In this document: one piece after another, positions 36,285 through 38,691 of the stretch | How positions within the stretch are numbered: position 1 is the first letter of the stretch | Layout of the letters: the number at the start of each line of letters is the position of its first letter | Source of the DNA: Bacteroidota bacterium | GTDB taxonomy: Bacteria > Bacteroidota > Bacteroidia > Bacteroidales > JAAUTT01 | NCBI GenBank assembly: GCA_021779665.1 | Contig: JAJYAG010000049.1 | Coordinates: forward strand, 1 to 38,691 | DNA length: 38,691 nucleotides | Direction of reading: 5' to 3' | The notes under the pieces: generated by a model | The model's input: only the letters and a program-made list of their open reading frames with translations | Told to the model about the DNA's origin: nothing | Database searches by the model: none | Position numbers and translations under genes: made by a program

Positions 36285-36503
36285 TTATTTGTACCTAAAT
36301 GATATTCTTCCTTTTGTTAAATCGTAAGGCGACATTTCAACTCTTACTTTATCGCCGGGTAAAATCTTAATATAATGCATTCTCATTTTCCCTGAAATGT
36401 GAGCTGTGATAACATGCCCGTTTTCCAGTTCTACACGAAACATTGCATTTGATAATGCTTCTATTATTGTACCATCCTGCTCGATGGAAGATTGCTTTGA
36501 CAT
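36285..36503 (-). CDS. infA: Translation initiation factor IF-1
   Basis: 72 residues, the exact family length. An OB-fold protein with [43 protein letters not shown] and [15 protein letters not shown]. Binds the ribosomal A site during initiation with IF-2 and IF-3. Begins 3 bp after map and precedes rpmJ. Confidence 0.98.
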   Translation of the reverse strand: MSKQSSIEQDGTIIEALSNAMFRVELENGHVITAHISGKMRMHYIKILPGDKVRVEMSPYDLTKGRISFRYK

Positions 36504-36506
36504 ATA

Positions 36507-37283
36507 TTATTTAGTATTCAAAATCTCTTCTATTCTATCAAAAGAACCTAGTATTACAGGATTTTGTTCGCCAACAACAACCGGTAACTCATAGTGAGCT
36601 GAGGGTTTTCTGTCGTTGGTCCGGATGGTCCAGCCATCTTTTTCCTGTATAATATTTCGGGCTCCAAAATTAATCATTGGTTCAATACAAAGTACCATAT
36701 TTCGCTTTAATTTTACGCCCGATCCCTTTTTTCCATAATTTGGTACTTCAGGTTCCTCATGAAGTTTCTTCCCTAAACCATGTCCAACCATCTCTCTTAC
36801 AACAGAGAAGCCATTCAATTCGGCATAAGCCTGCACTGCATTTCCGATATCTCCGATTCTGTTTTCCTCTACTGCCTGTTGTGCTCCTTTGAATAAACAA
36901 TCCTTGGTAACCTGCATTAGTCGTAACACTTGTGGTTCAACGGTTCCAACAGCAAATGTATATGCACTATCGCCATAAAAACCATTTAATATTGCACCAC
37001 AGTCAACTGATACAATATCCCCTTCTTTCAGAATATAATCGGATGGAATGCCATGAACAACCTGTGCATTAACAGATGTGCAAAGGGTCTTTGGATAACC
37101 ATTGTATCCAAGAAAACCAGGAATTCCTCCCTTACTTCTTATAAACTTTTCAGCAATTTGATCCAAGAGAGCAGTTGTAATTCCGGGTTTGATTATTCCC
37201 GCAATTTCAGCCAGTGTGTCAAGCACCAACTGATTGCTTTGCCTCATTAATTCAACTTCCTGATCAGTTTTTATTATTATCAT
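36507..37283 (-). CDS. map: Type I methionine aminopeptidase
   Basis: 258 residues from ATG 37283 (a TTG one codon earlier is not needed). Removes the initiator methionine from new proteins. The five metal ligands are visible: Asp in SVDCGAILNGFYGDSAYTF (two), His in VGHGLGKKLHEEP, Glu in CIEPMINFG, and Glu in SAHYELPVVV. No zinc-finger or SH3 N-terminal extension, so it is the short bacterial form. Between secY (23 bp) and infA (3 bp), a common arrangement. Confidence 0.96.
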   Translation of the reverse strand: MIIIKTDQEVELMRQSNQLVLDTLAEIAGIIKPGITTALLDQIAEKFIRSKGGIPGFLGYNGYPKTLCTSVNAQVVHGIPSDYILKEGDIVSVDCGAILNGFYGDSAYTFAVGTVEPQVLRLMQVTKDCLFKGAQQAVEENRIGDIGNAVQAYAELNGFSVVREMVGHGLGKKLHEEPEVPNYGKKGSGVKLKRNMVLCIEPMINFGARNIIQEKDGWTIRTNDRKPSAHYELPVVVGEQNPVILGSFDRIEEILNTK

Positions 37284-37306
37284 CAAAGAACTTATATTCT
37301 TCTTCT

Positions 37307-38656
37307 CTATACCGAAGCTGTTGTGCCGGAACGTCCTTTAATACGTCCAGATTTCATTAAGCCGTCGTAATGACGCATTAACAAGTGGCTTTCAATCTGC
37401 TGTAATGTATCGAGTACTACACCCACAAGAATTAAGAGCGTTGTACCTCCATAGAACTGCGCAAACTGTGTTCCTACTCCTCCCATACGTGCAAGTGCAG
37501 GTAAAACAGCAACAAACGCAAGGAATAATGATCCTGGTAATGTAATCTTGGACATAATCCCATCCAGATATTCTACAGTTTTTCTTCCAGGCTTAACACC
37601 AGGAATAAAACCACCATTTTTCTTCATATCTTCAGCCATTTGTGTAGGATTAATGGTGATGGCTGTATAGAAATATGTGAAAACCACAATTAAGAAAGCA
37701 AATGTTAAATTATACCAGAATCCATTAAAATCCGAAAATGCTAAAGCTATTCCATTTAAGGATTCAGTGCTTGCAAAACCAACAAGCGTAACAGGTATAA
37801 ACATAATTGCCTGTGCAAAAATGATAGGCATAACACCTGCTGCATTCACCTTTAAAGGTATATACTGACGAACTCCGCCATATTGTTTGTTTCCTACAAT
37901 TCTCTTGGCATATTGTACGGGTATTTTTCTGGTACCCTGAACAAGCAAAATTGAAATTACAAACACAAGGAACAGGAAGATCAACTCTATTAAGAAGGCA
38001 ACCATACCTCCACCCATACTTTCGAGACGAGCAGCAAATTCAGCGGTTACCGCAAAAGGAAGACGGGCAATGATACCGATCATAATGATCAGTGAAATAC
38101 CATTTCCAATACCCTTATCAGTAATTTTTTCACCTAACCACATCACGAACATTGTACCACCAGTCAATGTAATCATGGCTATGGCAGTAAACAAAGTCCT
38201 GTTAGCGATAAGAAAAGCTTCGGGTCTGATTTGTGCATATAAATTGGCAACGTAGCTGGGAGCTTGAATTAACAGAATACCAACTGTTAAATAACGGGTA
38301 ATCTGATTCATTTTTCTCCGGCCGCTTTCACCTTCACGTTGCAATCTCTGGAAGAAAGGAACGGCAATACCGAGCAACTGCACTACGATAGATGCAGAAA
38401 TATAAGGCATGATCCCAAGAGCAAAAACTGAAGCATTTGAAAATGCACCTCCTGAAAACATGTCTAAAAGTCCTAATACCCCTTCTTTAGTCTGGTCTTG
38501 TAGTTTGGAATCGATAATGGCATTTGGATCAATTCCTGGTAGTGTAATAAATGATCCCAACCGATATACTAAAACTATAAACAAGGTATAAAGAATCCTT
38601 GTCCATAGCTCTTCGATTTTGATAATGTTCCGAATGGTATTAATAAAAGATCTCAT
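37307..38656 (-). CDS. secY: Protein translocase subunit SecY
   Basis: 449 residues with ten transmembrane helices. Family motifs: LYTLFIVLVYRLGSFITLPGID at the N terminus, the plug region GGAFSNASVFALGIMPYISASI, QRLQREGESGRRKMNQITRY, GIGNGISLIIM, and KKNGGFIPGVKPGRKTVEYLD. Forms the inner-membrane protein channel with SecE and SecG. It starts 4 bp after the end of rplO and runs into map. Confidence 0.98.
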   Translation of the reverse strand: MRSFINTIRNIIKIEELWTRILYTLFIVLVYRLGSFITLPGIDPNAIIDSKLQDQTKEGVLGLLDMFSGGAFSNASVFALGIMPYISASIVVQLLGIAVPFFQRLQREGESGRRKMNQITRYLTVGILLIQAPSYVANLYAQIRPEAFLIANRTLFTAIAMITLTGGTMFVMWLGEKITDKGIGNGISLIIMIGIIARLPFAVTAEFAARLESMGGGMVAFLIELIFLFLVFVISILLVQGTRKIPVQYAKRIVGNKQYGGVRQYIPLKVNAAGVMPIIFAQAIMFIPVTLVGFASTESLNGIALAFSDFNGFWYNLTFAFLIVVFTYFYTAITINPTQMAEDMKKNGGFIPGVKPGRKTVEYLDGIMSKITLPGSLFLAFVAVLPALARMGGVGTQFAQFYGGTTLLILVGVVLDTLQQIESHLLMRHYDGLMKSGRIKGRSGTTASV

Positions 38657-38660
38657 TCAA

Positions 38661-38691
38661 TTATATTTTAACAGCGGTTCCGTTGAGGGCT
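38661..38691 (-). CDS. rplO: 50S ribosomal protein L15, C-terminal end only (partial)
   Basis: Only the last nine codons and the stop are in the window; they read ALNGTAVKI, which fits the C terminus of L15 (an Ala-rich end with Gly-Thr-Ala-Val). It ends 4 bp before the secY ATG, the conserved rplO-secY order, which is the main support. The rest lies beyond the right edge. Confidence 0.7.
   Translation of the reverse strand, partial: ALNGTAVKI

Overview
The window comes from a member of the Bacteroidota, probably a Bacteroidales or Marinilabiliales-type organism. The evidence is a type IX secretion C-terminal domain on the large M4 protease, many Reg_prop propeller motifs, start codons without obvious Shine-Dalgarno sequences, several TAnnTTTG-type -7 boxes (one with a TTG 19 bp upstream), a DUF3795 gene, a Bacteroidota-like L17 with a Lys/Ala tail, and AT-rich intergenic DNA. 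No rRNA, tRNA, CRISPR array, phage gene or transposase was seen.

Layout. (1) 164-9451, minus strand: a tight seven-gene operon for a membrane complex related to formate hydrogenlyase (Hyf) and complex I. It runs from two tandem HyfB/NuoL-like subunits through HyfC/NuoH-, HyfE- and HyfF-like subunits to a HycE/NuoCD-like large subunit and a NuoB-like small subunit fused to a ferredoxin domain. (2) 9761-12726, plus: a secreted VWFA protein, then an ECF sigma factor / putative anti-sigma / Spy-like periplasmic protein module. (3) 12847-16072, minus: hisS and ettA. (4) 16227-21836: a propeller lipoprotein, three secreted proteins of unknown function (two are paralogues), and a hybrid histidine kinase with a degenerate ATPase domain. 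(5) 21986-25288, minus: a 1100-residue sensor with two propellers' worth of Reg_prop motifs and a SpoIIE phosphatase. (6) 25548-26867, minus: a citrate synthase of the mitochondrial type. (7) 27208-30874, plus: a small lipoprotein and an M4 metalloprotease with a type IX sorting tail. (8) 30947-33035, minus: DUF3795 and enolase, separated by a large inverted repeat. (9) 33136-38691, minus: the end of the spc/alpha ribosomal cluster, rplO(partial)-secY-map-infA-rpmJ-rpsM-rpsK-rpsD-rpoA-rplQ.

The most interesting system is the first operon. Its ion-translocating membrane arm looks complete, with three antiporter-like subunits. Its redox arm has been stripped: all four NiFe cysteines of the large subunit are replaced, three of the four cysteines for the proximal (N2-type) cluster are replaced, and the fused ferredoxin domain keeps exactly the four cysteines of one [4Fe-4S] cluster. 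It therefore cannot be a hydrogenase, and it belongs with the energy-converting hydrogenase-related (Ehr-like) complexes. How it is driven is open.

The middle of the window is rich in envelope and signalling genes, and in small intergenic inverted repeats that appear in more than one place. The ribosomal cluster, eno, hisS, ettA and citrate synthase are ordinary core genes and anchor the annotation.
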